Source of the DNA: Candidatus Peribacteraceae bacterium | Lineage (GTDB): Bacteria; Patescibacteriota; Gracilibacteria; Peribacterales; Peribacteraceae | Direction: 5' to 3' | Assembly: GCA_018061525.1 (NCBI GenBank) | Contig: JAGOUB010000023.1 | Coordinates: forward strand, 1 to 11,393 | Length of the DNA stretch: 11,393 nt | In this document: in pieces, positions 1 to 6,836 of the stretch | Numbering within the stretch: the stretch's first letter is position 1 | Layout: every line of letters starts with the position of its first letter | Program-made: the position numbers and the translations under genes | The notes under the pieces: model-generated | Told to the model about the DNA's origin: nothing | The model's input: the letters and a program-made list of their open reading frames with translations, nothing else | Databases searched by the model: none

Positions 1-596
1 CCTACGCTGGCCTGCCGCCGACGAGCGTGATCGAGAACGCCCTGCCTGAACGGGTGGCCGCCGCGCCGCATGTGCTCGGTCGGCCCGCGCGCTTGCTCAG
101 CTTCGGGCGCTTCGTCGCCTTCAAGAATTTGCCGGTGCTGGTCCGCGCTCTCCGTGATCTTCCCGATTGCACGCTCACGTTCGTGGGCGAGGGGCCGGCC
201 GAGGGCTCCATCCGGCAGGCGCTGGCCGGCCACCCTGATGTCGCTCCGCGCGTCTCGTTCCGGCCGACCGCGCACGGCCAGGAGAAGGCCGAAGTCTTCG
301 CCGCGCACGACCTACTGGTGGTGCCGTCGCTCACGGATATCAGCCCCAATGCCGCCCTGGAGGCCCGTAGCGCCGGCCTGCCCGTGCTGCTGACGCGCGA
401 GACGGGACTGAGCGATCGTCTGACGGCCGGCATGCGTTTGGCCGACTTGGAGACTTCTGCAGCCGTGGCCGCCGCCGTGCGCGGTGCGCTCGCCGACTAC
501 GCCGAGCTGGCCGCCGAGGCCGCCCGTCCGCCGTTGGCACGCGGTTGGGACATCGTCGCCGCCGAGCATCTTGCCCTCTTCTCCCGCCTGTCATGA
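1..596 (+). CDS. GT-B glycosyltransferase, GT4-like, C-terminal part (5' truncated by window)
   Basis: This is the C-terminal, nucleotide-sugar-binding half of a GT-B glycosyltransferase that would transfer a sugar onto a growing lipid-linked glycan at the cytoplasmic membrane face. The reading frame is open from base 3 with no start needed, so the N-terminal acceptor domain lies upstream of the window. Visible GT4-like signs are the strand-loop 'LLSFGRFVAFKNLPVLV', the 'FVGEGP' turn, and the 'DISPNAALEARSAGLPVLLT' segment, which corresponds to the EX7E motif. There the first acidic residue is Asp and the second is Glu. The ATG at 27 is only an internal in-frame codon of a conserved domain and is not a credible start. 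The stop TGA overlaps the ATG of the next glycosyltransferase (ATGA at 593-596), which indicates translational coupling in one operon. The sugar and linkage cannot be told from sequence. Confidence 0.88.
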   Translation, partial: YAGLPPTSVIENALPERVAAAPHVLGRPARLLSFGRFVAFKNLPVLVRALRDLPDCTLTFVGEGPAEGSIRQALAGHPDVAPRVSFRPTAHGQEKAEVFAAHDLLVVPSLTDISPNAALEARSAGLPVLLTRETGLSDRLTAGMRLADLETSAAVAAAVRGALADYAELAAEAARPPLARGWDIVAAEHLALFSRLS

Positions 597-1681
597 AGCT
601 GCTCATGATCAGCGGCGACCGATCGCTCGCGACAGGGAAGCAGGGCGCCTTCTGGCAGACGCTCGAAGGGCTCTCCAAGCAGTTCGACCGCATCGACGTG
701 CTTTGTCCGCGCGGCGGATCCGAGCGCGTCTTGTTCGGCAACGTATTCGTCCATCCGTCGCCTTCCTCTCTCCTTGCACAGCCGCTCTTCATCGCCCGCA
801 AAGGCGCCGCGCTCGTCCGCGAGCACGGTCACCAGGTGATGACGGTCCATGAGTTCCCGCCGTTCTATAACGGACTCGGCGCGCGCCGCCTGAAGCGCCT
901 GACGGGCATCGCCGTCTGCGAAGAAATCCACCACTTGGTGGGGGAGCCTGTCGCGGCCGATTGGAAGGAGTGGCTGCTCGCGCCGCTCAATCGTCTGCTC
1001 CCGTCGGTCACCCGCTACGCCGACGGCGTGCGCGTCGTGAACGGCGCCGTGCGTGAGCGCTTGATCACGCTGGGAGTGCCGGCGGAGAAGATCACCGTCG
1101 TCTCCTCGCTCTACCTGCGCCTCGACGCGCTCTCGCCGGCCACCTCTCCTGCTACCTACGACCTCGTGTTCTGCGGACGGCTCGTCCCAAATAAGGGCCT
1201 GGTCACGGTGATCACCGCTCTCGCCAAGATTCCCGGTGCCACGTTGTTGGTGGTGGGCGACGGCCCCGAGCGGGCCAAGGCCGAAGCGCACGCCGCGCGC
1301 TTGGGCATTGCCGACCGCGTCACGTTCGCCGGCTGGCTGCCCGGTCCGGCCGACATTGCCGACGCGCTGCGCTCGGCCAAGGTCTTCGTCCTCAATTCCC
1401 TCAGTGAAGGCGGCCCGCGCGTGCTGCTGGAGGCGATGGCCTGCGGCTTGCCCGTGGCTACCACGCGCGTGGGCGTCGCCCCCGAGACGGTGACGCAGGG
1501 CGTGAACGGCGTCTTCCACGACGGTACAACCGAGGGCCTCGTTTCCGCGCTAAAGCCGCTCCTGGCCGATGAAGCGCTCCGCATGAAGATGGGCGCCGCC
1601 GGCCGCCAGGTGGCCGAGCGCTACGAGTACGGGAAGAACATTGCCGCCTACGCTGAGTATCTTCGCTCTCTCGCCCGATGA
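593..1681 (+). CDS. GT-B glycosyltransferase family 4
   Basis: A 362-residue retaining glycosyltransferase of the GT4 type, expected to act on a membrane-linked oligosaccharide. The N-terminal domain begins at once with 'MKLLMISGDRS'. The C-terminal donor domain has 'CGRLVPNKGL' (about 194-203), 'VVGDGPE' (about 220-226) and a complete EX7E motif, E272 to E280, inside 'SEGGPRVLLEAMACG'. Full length is normal for the family. I chose ATG 593 over an upstream ATG at 545 because the 16 extra residues are not family-like and 593 gives the ATGA overlap with the preceding gene. There is no Shine-Dalgarno sequence in front, so coupling is the likely mode of initiation. Its own stop overlaps the next start in the same way (1678-1681). 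Donor and acceptor are unknown. Confidence 0.9.
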   Translation: MKLLMISGDRSLATGKQGAFWQTLEGLSKQFDRIDVLCPRGGSERVLFGNVFVHPSPSSLLAQPLFIARKGAALVREHGHQVMTVHEFPPFYNGLGARRLKRLTGIAVCEEIHHLVGEPVAADWKEWLLAPLNRLLPSVTRYADGVRVVNGAVRERLITLGVPAEKITVVSSLYLRLDALSPATSPATYDLVFCGRLVPNKGLVTVITALAKIPGATLLVVGDGPERAKAEAHAARLGIADRVTFAGWLPGPADIADALRSAKVFVLNSLSEGGPRVLLEAMACGLPVATTRVGVAPETVTQGVNGVFHDGTTEGLVSALKPLLADEALRMKMGAAGRQVAERYEYGKNIAAYAEYLRSLAR

Positions 1682-2685
1682 AGCTCCTCGTTGTCACACA
1701 GGCGGCCGACCTCGACCACCCGATCCTCGGGTTCTTCCACCGCTGGTTGGAGGAGTTCGTGGCCCAGGGCACGGAGCTGACCGTCATCGCGCAGCAGGTC
1801 GGACGCACGACCGTCGACGCGACGATCCTCTCGCTGAACAAAGAGAAGGGCGCCGGCAAGGCCGCGCAGATTCTCCGCTTCTGGCGCCTGATCATCACGC
1901 AGCGCAAAGACTACGACGCCGTACTCGTGCACATGACCCCCATCTGGGTCGTGCTCGGGTGGCCGGTCTGGATGGTGCTCGGGAAGCGCGTCTTCCTCTG
2001 GTACGAAGTGCGCCGCGGCGGCCGGCTCCTCAAGCTCGCGGAGCGACTCTGCACGCGCATCTATTCGGCCACGCCGGAGGGCATGCCTTGGCCGTCGTCC
2101 AAGCAGGAAGTGGTGGGCCACGGCATCGACACGCAGCAGTTCGCGCCCGCGGGCGCCCGCGACAAGAACCTCTGCGCCACGGTCGGGCGCGTGACGCCCA
2201 TCAAGCATCTGCCTCAGGTGGTGGAGGCGTTCGCCGCCTTGCCGTCGTCCATGAAGTTGCGCATCGTCGGCGACGCCTTTACCGACGCCGACCGTCGCGA
2301 GAAGGAGGCGGTGCTGGCCTTGGCCGATCGTCTCGGCGCACGCGATCGGATCGAGATGGGTTTCCTTCCGCACCACGAACTGCCGGCGCTCCTCGCCCGC
2401 ACGACGCTCTTCCTGCATGCCAGCCGCGGCGGCCTCGACAAGGCCCTGCTGGAGGCCATGGCCTGCGGCTGTCTGGTTGTGACCACCTCCGAGGCGGCCG
2501 CCATGTTGCTGCCCGAGGCCTGCCGCGCCGACCCCAATACCCTCGGCGGCATTGCGCTGGCCCTGCTCACGCTCAGCGAACCCGAGCACGAGGCGCTCTC
2601 CGCAGAGCTCCGCCGCATTGTCGTGGAGCGCCACGGCCTGCCGCGTCTGGTTACGGCCCTGCTGCTCTCCATGGCGCGGGGGTGA
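1678..2685 (+). CDS. GT-B glycosyltransferase, GT4-like
   Basis: A 335-residue GT-B glycosyltransferase, third in an overlapping run. The N-terminus 'MKLLVVTQAADLDHP' is followed by a hydrophobic patch near residues 86-101 ('TPIWVVLGWPVWMVLG') that may press on the membrane. The donor-binding half shows 'VGRVTPIKHLPQVVEAF' (169-185), 'RIVGDA' and 'GGLDKALLEAMACG'. The second glutamate of the EX7E motif is present (E259), but the position eight residues earlier is Gly (G251) instead of Glu, so the motif is incomplete. The enzyme may still be active, because that residue varies within GT-B families, or it may use the donor differently. The start overlaps the previous stop (ATGA). The stop is followed by a separate -10-like box for the next gene, so this gene probably ends the operon. 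Specificity is unknown. Confidence 0.88.
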   Translation: MKLLVVTQAADLDHPILGFFHRWLEEFVAQGTELTVIAQQVGRTTVDATILSLNKEKGAGKAAQILRFWRLIITQRKDYDAVLVHMTPIWVVLGWPVWMVLGKRVFLWYEVRRGGRLLKLAERLCTRIYSATPEGMPWPSSKQEVVGHGIDTQQFAPAGARDKNLCATVGRVTPIKHLPQVVEAFAALPSSMKLRIVGDAFTDADRREKEAVLALADRLGARDRIEMGFLPHHELPALLARTTLFLHASRGGLDKALLEAMACGCLVVTTSEAAAMLLPEACRADPNTLGGIALALLTLSEPEHEALSAELRRIVVERHGLPRLVTALLLSMARG

Positions 2686-2693
2686 GGGGCTGG

Positions 2694-2699
2694 TATCCT
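2694..2699 (+). promoter_or_regulatory. Putative -10 box (TATCCT) for leaderless methyltransferase mRNA
   Basis: TATCCT ends six bases before ATG 2706. Transcription starting six or seven bases downstream of such a box would begin at the start codon itself. There is no Shine-Dalgarno sequence and no recognisable -35 element at the usual distance. The same arrangement recurs at five other genes in the window. Confidence 0.55.
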
Positions 2700-2705
2700 G
2701 CCCGC

Positions 2706-3548
2706 ATGCTCAAGAAAGCCGTCGTTTCGGTCCTCAATCAGATCCCCAATTCGGAGTACGCCGTCGCTTGGCTGCGCGGCCCGGAGAGGTTGGAAAAGAT
2801 GAACCGCTGGCAGGAAGCCTTCTGCGAGTGGAACGCCCAGCGCCTCAAGATCTCCGTCGAGGAGAGCCGCCAGCGCTACAAGTCGTCGTGGGAGTCGATG
2901 CGCGGCGGCCACCGGGGCGTGTTCTTCCGCTTCTTCCTGACGCTCTCCAACAAGGTCTACGCCGTGTTCTTCAATGACCAGCCGTCCGAGGTGTTCGAGG
3001 CCTATCAGTTCTCGGCGCCGCTCTACTTCCTGCGCTACCTCTCGTACAAGGAGACTAAGTGGGCCTCTGACCACCCGTTGGTGCAGGGCCTGCGCGGCAA
3101 GACGAACCCGGTGATCGCCGACTTCGGCTGCGGTCTTGCCCAACACTCCATCGCGCTTGCGGAACAATTGAAGGACGGCGGCGCCTCGCCGCGCCTGGTG
3201 CTCATCGACATCCCGACGATGCGCAAGGACTTCCTGGCCTTCCTATGCGCCAAGCTCGGGCTTGCGGCCGAGCTCCTCGATAGCACCCGCGCCCAGCCGC
3301 TGCCCGAGCTGCCGGCCTTCGACGCGCTCATTGCTACCGAGGTCTTCGAGCACCTGCACGATCCGGTCACATACTTCGACGCCTTCGACGCCAAGCTGGC
3401 GCCGGGCGGATTCATCCTCACGCAAATCAAGGACCACCGTCCTGAATTGTTTCATGTCTCACCGGGACTCAAGGTGCTGCGCGACCGCTTCGATGCGAAG
3501 GGCTACGTGGCCGTCATTCCGTTCGTGCTCTACCGCAAGCTTCTCTGA
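2706..3548 (+). CDS. Class I SAM-dependent methyltransferase with N-terminal extension
   Basis: A 280-residue protein with a class I methyltransferase domain in its second half: SAM-binding motif I 'IADFGCGLAQHS' (137-148), acidic residue D168 in 'LVLIDIP', 'IATEVFEHLHDP' (209-220) and 'LAPGGFILTQI' (231-241). The first 130 residues, rich in aromatic and basic residues ('GVFFRFFLTLSNKVYAVFF'), match no family I recognise and may bind the acceptor. Its place beside three glycosyltransferases suggests it methylates a sugar, or caps a glycan to stop elongation, but this is inferred from neighbours. ATG 2706 was chosen because it gives a clean N-terminus and lies six bases after a -10-like box. 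The frame stays open for about 1 kb upstream, but that part is shadow sequence over the glycosyltransferase gene. The stop abuts the stop of the minus-strand deacetylase in TGATCA. Confidence 0.85.
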   Translation: MLKKAVVSVLNQIPNSEYAVAWLRGPERLEKMNRWQEAFCEWNAQRLKISVEESRQRYKSSWESMRGGHRGVFFRFFLTLSNKVYAVFFNDQPSEVFEAYQFSAPLYFLRYLSYKETKWASDHPLVQGLRGKTNPVIADFGCGLAQHSIALAEQLKDGGASPRLVLIDIPTMRKDFLAFLCAKLGLAAELLDSTRAQPLPELPAFDALIATEVFEHLHDPVTYFDAFDAKLAPGGFILTQIKDHRPELFHVSPGLKVLRDRFDAKGYVAVIPFVLYRKLL

Positions 3549-4289
3549 TCAGGCGGCGGTTCCCGCCAGCTCCGCATTGGTGACGGGTTCGGCGCCGCTG
3601 GCAGCGACGTGCGCCAAGAAGGCGTCGAGGTCGTCCCACATCCCGTAGCGCTCGATCTCGCTGCTGTGTCCCCAGAGGTGGAAGAACGGCTCGTCTTTGG
3701 CGAGCGCGCGGTCGAAGAGCGTTGTGGCCATCGAGAGCCAGCTTCCCATCGCCGAGTGCGGCACGCCGAGATCACGCAGCGGCTTCCGTGAGACGCGCAG
3801 CGGCCCGAGCGGATCGACGACGTGGCGCCACGAGCGGTAGGCGCGGCGGAAAGGGAAGTGCGAGAGCTGCAGGCTGGTGGGCAATGCGAAGCGGTCGGCG
3901 CCGGCGAAGCGCCAGGGCTCGGTGGTGCGCGCGCCCACGAAGCCGGCCTTGCGGACGAGCGCGGCGACGTCCGGCGACCAGTCGCCCTTGGGGTAGCAGA
4001 ACATGGCGCAGGCCTTGTCCGTGCGGCGCTCGATCTCGGTGCGGCTGCCGGCGATCTCGCGAGCGGCTTCCTCCGGGGCGATGCGTGTCAGGCGCGGATG
4101 CGTGAGGGTGTGGGCGCCCACCTCGTGCGCCTCGGCCAAGGCTCGCAGGCCGGCATCGTCGAGCAGCGGCAGGCCGTACTGCGGCGCTGGGCACACGTAG
4201 AACGTCCCTTTCAAGCCATAGCGCGTGAGCAGCGCCGCGACGCGCAGATCCAGGGCATAGCCGTCGTCCCAGGAGGTCGTGAAGAGCAT
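3549..4289 (-). CDS. Polysaccharide deacetylase (NodB / carbohydrate esterase 4-like)
   Basis: A 246-residue enzyme expected to remove N-acetyl (or other acyl) groups from a sugar using a divalent metal. The NodB motifs appear in order: 'TSWDDG' with D8 (candidate base) and D9 (candidate metal ligand), 'HEVGAHTLTH' giving the H60-x3-H64 metal pair, 'FCYPKGDWSPD' (97-107) as motif 3, and 'FHLWGHS' (203-209) with H208 as the late catalytic histidine. No signal peptide or membrane anchor precedes the first motif, so it probably acts in the cytoplasm on a lipid-linked or nucleotide-linked intermediate, unlike most peptidoglycan deacetylases. The ATG sits two bases after the flippase stop (TGACCATG), with no Shine-Dalgarno sequence, so coupled translation is likely. 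Longer in-frame extensions upstream lie over the flippase and are rejected. Confidence 0.88.
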   Translation of the reverse strand: MLFTTSWDDGYALDLRVAALLTRYGLKGTFYVCPAPQYGLPLLDDAGLRALAEAHEVGAHTLTHPRLTRIAPEEAAREIAGSRTEIERRTDKACAMFCYPKGDWSPDVAALVRKAGFVGARTTEPWRFAGADRFALPTSLQLSHFPFRRAYRSWRHVVDPLGPLRVSRKPLRDLGVPHSAMGSWLSMATTLFDRALAKDEPFFHLWGHSSEIERYGMWDDLDAFLAHVAASGAEPVTNAELAGTAA

Positions 4290-4291
4290 GG

Positions 4292-5569
4292 TCAGTCGCG
4301 GACGAGCGGGACGGTGAGCAGCGAGAACAGGTTGGCGAGTGCAAAGACGCCGCGCAGCAGCGCGCGGGCCAAGATGGCGCCGGCCAGACCCATGGTGGGC
4401 GTGAGCACGAACAGGGCGATCACGAAGAGGATCATCGAGAGCCAGTTGGCCCACTGCAGCGAGCGGACCATCCCGTGCGCCTCCAGATACTGTGACAGGA
4501 GCGAGCACGGCACCACCACCAGCAGTGCGGCCGAGAGCTGCGTGAGCGGGACGATGTCGGTGCCGGCGTAGTTGGGGAAGAGCAGCGCGCAGAGCCACGG
4601 CGCGAGTGTGGCGTAGACTGCTACACCGACTCCCACTGCGAGCATGAGCAGGCCGGTGACATTGCGCACCTTGCGGCGGCTCTCCCAGCTGTCCTCCAGC
4701 GTGGCCAGGCGCGAGAACGAGACGGGCATGAGCGACTTAAACCAGACCTTCAACTGCTCGGGTACGAGGATCGCCACCTGGAAGAGGGCGAGCTGCTTTA
4801 AGCCGAACATGCCGGCGATGATGAAGCTGTCGAGCTGCGACGCGATCGCCACCGGGATGGTGTTGAGGCTCAGGAGCGTGCCGTATTTGATCACGCGCCA
4901 CGACCGCTCGCGCGACGGGAAGCGGCCGAGCTGGCCCCAGAAGGCGGCGACTACGACCAGTCCCGGCACGCCCACGGCCACGGCGTAGAGTGCCGGCAGC
5001 GACTGTGTGAAGAAGAGGGTGAGCGGCACCAGGCAGACGATGATCAGGGTCTGGACCAGGTTCACCCAGAGCAGGCGGCGGAACTCGCCGGTGCCGGTGA
5101 CGATGCCGCTGAAGAAGGTGCTGGAGAGCTGCAGCGGTATGAAGAACGCCGCCATTACGAGCAGGAGCGGCGCCAGGCTCTCGCGCTCCCAAATGCCGAG
5201 CAGCGGGATGATCAGCACAAGCGCGAGCGCGCCGACCAGGCAGAGGACGGCGTTGGCCAGGATGGTGAATTGCAGCGGCGTCTCGGCCGGCCCTTTTTTG
5301 GCGATCTCCCGCGCCACCGCCGACTCGAGCGAGGGCAGCGTGATCAAGCTGACGAAGCCGGTGACGGCCAGGCCGAAGCGGTAGCCGCCGTAAAGCTCGG
5401 CGGGCAGCACGCGCGCCACCAGGTAGCCGGTGATGAGTCCGCCCAGCACCGACAGCGCGTAGTTCAGCGTCAGGATGGCGGAGTTCTCGGCGAAGTAGCG
5501 CACGTTGATGTGGAAGCGCCGGCTGAGGCGATCCCAAGGAATGCGCGATGACGGCTTTTCGGGCTGCAT
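4292..5569 (-). CDS. Wzx-like oligosaccharide flippase (MOP superfamily)
   Basis: A 425-residue integral membrane protein of the polysaccharide-transport branch of the MOP superfamily. It would flip a lipid-linked oligosaccharide across the cytoplasmic membrane. The sequence starts with a basic cytoplasmic tail and then 'YFAENSAILTLNYALSVLGGLITGYLVARVL', followed by 'LYGGYRFGLAVTGFVSLITLPSLESAVAREIAKKG', a typical Wzx opening in which helix 1 and helix 2 frame a conserved loop. About a dozen hydrophobic segments follow, which is the normal count, and length is normal for the family. It lies 33 bases after the acyltransferase stop and directly before the deacetylase, so the three minus-strand genes look like one operon. 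There is no TANNNT box near its start; the only Shine-Dalgarno-like string is GGGAG about ten bases upstream of the ATG. The transported glycan is unknown. Confidence 0.9.
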   Translation of the reverse strand: MQPEKPSSRIPWDRLSRRFHINVRYFAENSAILTLNYALSVLGGLITGYLVARVLPAELYGGYRFGLAVTGFVSLITLPSLESAVAREIAKKGPAETPLQFTILANAVLCLVGALALVLIIPLLGIWERESLAPLLLVMAAFFIPLQLSSTFFSGIVTGTGEFRRLLWVNLVQTLIIVCLVPLTLFFTQSLPALYAVAVGVPGLVVVAAFWGQLGRFPSRERSWRVIKYGTLLSLNTIPVAIASQLDSFIIAGMFGLKQLALFQVAILVPEQLKVWFKSLMPVSFSRLATLEDSWESRRKVRNVTGLLMLAVGVGVAVYATLAPWLCALLFPNYAGTDIVPLTQLSAALLVVVPCSLLSQYLEAHGMVRSLQWANWLSMILFVIALFVLTPTMGLAGAILARALLRGVFALANLFSLLTVPLVRD

Positions 5570-5602
5570 CCGCTGTATTCTCCCATATCGGGCCCTTCCG
5601 GA

Positions 5603-6094
5603 CTACGCCTTCTTCGGCAGGGCGACGGCCGGCACGCCCTTGGCCACCGAATCCGGGGGGAGGTCCTTGGTCACCACCGCACCCGCGCCCACCACTGTCC
5701 GCGCGCCGATCGTCACGCCGGGCAGGATGACGGCGCCTGCGCCCACCCAGACATCATCTTCGAGGGTGACGGGCTTGGCGACGTGCGCGTGCAGCTCGCC
5801 GGCCGGGGTCTTGGCGGTGTCGAGGCCGGCGGTGCTGATGACACAGTGAGCCGAGAGGCGCACGCGGTTGCCGATGACGAGCGGGGCCCGGGCGTTGAGC
5901 ACAGCCCAATGGTTCAGCGTGCAGTCCTTCCCCATCCGCACGTTCTCGGGATGGCGGACGCAGACCGGTCCGTAAACCTGCAGCCCGCCGCCGCAGGCGC
6001 CGAGGATCGAGGTGTACCAAGCCGAACGCAGCACGCGCATCAGCTCGTCTTTGGCTTTAGCCAGGCGGCGCAGGAGAGGAGAGAGGGCGGACAT
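5603..6094 (-). CDS. Hexapeptide-repeat acyltransferase (LbH family, WcaF/maltose-acetyltransferase-like)
   Basis: A 163-residue left-handed beta-helix acyltransferase, probably transferring an acetyl group from acetyl-CoA to a sugar hydroxyl. Hexapeptide repeats run from about residue 40 ('VYGPVCV', 'NVRMGKDC', 'PLVIGNRVRL') to the long C-terminal run 'VWVGAGAVILPGVTIGARTV' (115-134) and 'GAGAVVTKDLPPDSVAKGVPA'. The histidine usually found in the loop before the last coils (the 'SHP' segment of LacA relatives) is replaced here by 'STAGLDTAK'. H102 and H104 in 'GELHAHVAKPV' are the nearby candidates for the catalytic base. I chose ATG 6094 because it lies seven bases after a TACCAT box and begins where similarity is expected; an 81-codon upstream extension overlaps the divergent methyltransferase and is rejected. 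It heads the minus-strand acyltransferase-flippase-deacetylase unit. Confidence 0.85.
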   Translation of the reverse strand: MSALSPLLRRLAKAKDELMRVLRSAWYTSILGACGGGLQVYGPVCVRHPENVRMGKDCTLNHWAVLNARAPLVIGNRVRLSAHCVISTAGLDTAKTPAGELHAHVAKPVTLEDDVWVGAGAVILPGVTIGARTVVGAGAVVTKDLPPDSVAKGVPAVALPKKA

Positions 6095-6101
6095 CCCCGC
6101 G

Positions 6102-6111
6102 ATGGTACCAT
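6102..6111. promoter_or_regulatory. Palindromic ATGGTACCAT holding -10 boxes of two divergent leaderless genes
   Basis: A perfect 10-base palindrome lies in the 25-base gap between the divergent acyltransferase and methyltransferase genes. Read on the plus strand it gives TACCAT (6106-6111), eight bases before ATG 6120. Read on the minus strand it gives TACCAT (6107 to 6102), seven bases before ATG 6094. Two RNA polymerases could not occupy it together, so the two genes may be expressed alternately. No -35 element is apparent on either side. Confidence 0.55.
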
Positions 6112-6119
6112 GGCCCGGC

Positions 6120-6836
6120 ATGCAGACTCCCAAGCGCGTCGACGCCTCGCACCGTCCGGCAATCATCCATCCCGCCGGCTCGGCCTGGCGCCAGCTCTCC
6201 CGCCCGCACTGGGAGGACTTCTTCGAGCAATCGATCGAGGCGGTGTTTGCCGGTGGCGGCACTATCGCCGACTTGGGCGGCGGACTCCGGCTCGATGCCA
6301 CGCGCGGCGACAAGGAGGACAAGGCGCTGGTCGCCAAGTTCGGCCATCACCTGAAGGATCCGACGGTCCGCTATCTCGTCACCGACTACACCGACCAGTA
6401 CCACCCCGACCGCGTCGAGGACATCCACGCGCTCACGTTCAACGACGGCGAACTCGACGGCCTCTTCTGCATGGCCGTGCTGGAACATGTCTACGATCCC
6501 AAGCTGGCAGCCGAGGAGATCACGCGCGTGCTCAAGCCGGGCGGCACGGGCCTGATCTACGTGCCGTTCATGTACCGCTACCACGCGGTCCAAACGGGCG
6601 ACTACTACGACTACTTCCGCGCCTCCAAGGACGGCCTCGCCTTCCTCTTCCGCGGTTGCAGCCAGGTGACGATCTGTCCGGTGCGCGGCCTGACCGAGAC
6701 GCTCCTGCGCTTCCTGCCGCTGCACCGCTTGGCGCCGCTCGTCTGGCTCTGTCGCCTGCTCGACTGGGGTTCCGCAGGCATGCGGAGCGTCTCCGAGCTG
6801 CAGACGTCGGGCTATTTTATCCGCGTCGTGCGCTGA
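6120..6836 (+). CDS. Class I SAM-dependent methyltransferase
   Basis: A 238-residue methyltransferase of the Methyltransf_11/25 type. Motif I is 'IADLGGGLR' (49-57), the acidic residue after strand 2 is D89 in 'YLVTDYTDQYHPD', motif IV lies in 'DGLFCMAVLEHVYDP' (113-127) and the post-motif turn is 'VLKPGGTGLIYVPF' (137-150). The following 'YRYHAVQTGDYYDYFRASKDGL' resembles the 'H...P.DYYRFT' segment common in methyltransferases of surface-polysaccharide loci, which supports a role in glycan or nucleotide-sugar methylation; the acceptor is unknown. I chose ATG 6120 because it follows the TACCAT box by eight bases; the frame runs open to 6012, but that stretch overlaps the divergent gene. The stop TGA directly abuts the minus-strand stop of the dehydrogenase within TGATCA. 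Confidence 0.86.
   Translation: MQTPKRVDASHRPAIIHPAGSAWRQLSRPHWEDFFEQSIEAVFAGGGTIADLGGGLRLDATRGDKEDKALVAKFGHHLKDPTVRYLVTDYTDQYHPDRVEDIHALTFNDGELDGLFCMAVLEHVYDPKLAAEEITRVLKPGGTGLIYVPFMYRYHAVQTGDYYDYFRASKDGLAFLFRGCSQVTICPVRGLTETLLRFLPLHRLAPLVWLCRLLDWGSAGMRSVSELQTSGYFIRVVR

Noticed and set aside
497..1519. Long minus-strand frame opposite the second glycosyltransferase
   Set aside because: It lies entirely antisense to a gene with clear GT4 motifs. Its translation is low-complexity in Arg, Ala and Gly with no domain, typical of spurious open frames in GC-rich DNA.
1641..2705. N-terminal 355-codon extension of the methyltransferase frame
   Set aside because: It overlaps the third glycosyltransferase in another frame, reads as Arg/Pro/Ala-rich noise, and is cut off by a credible ATG at 2706 with its own -10 box.
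4290..4598. N-terminal extension of the deacetylase
   Set aside because: It overlaps the flippase C-terminus and has no family similarity; the first NodB motif begins seven residues after ATG 4289.
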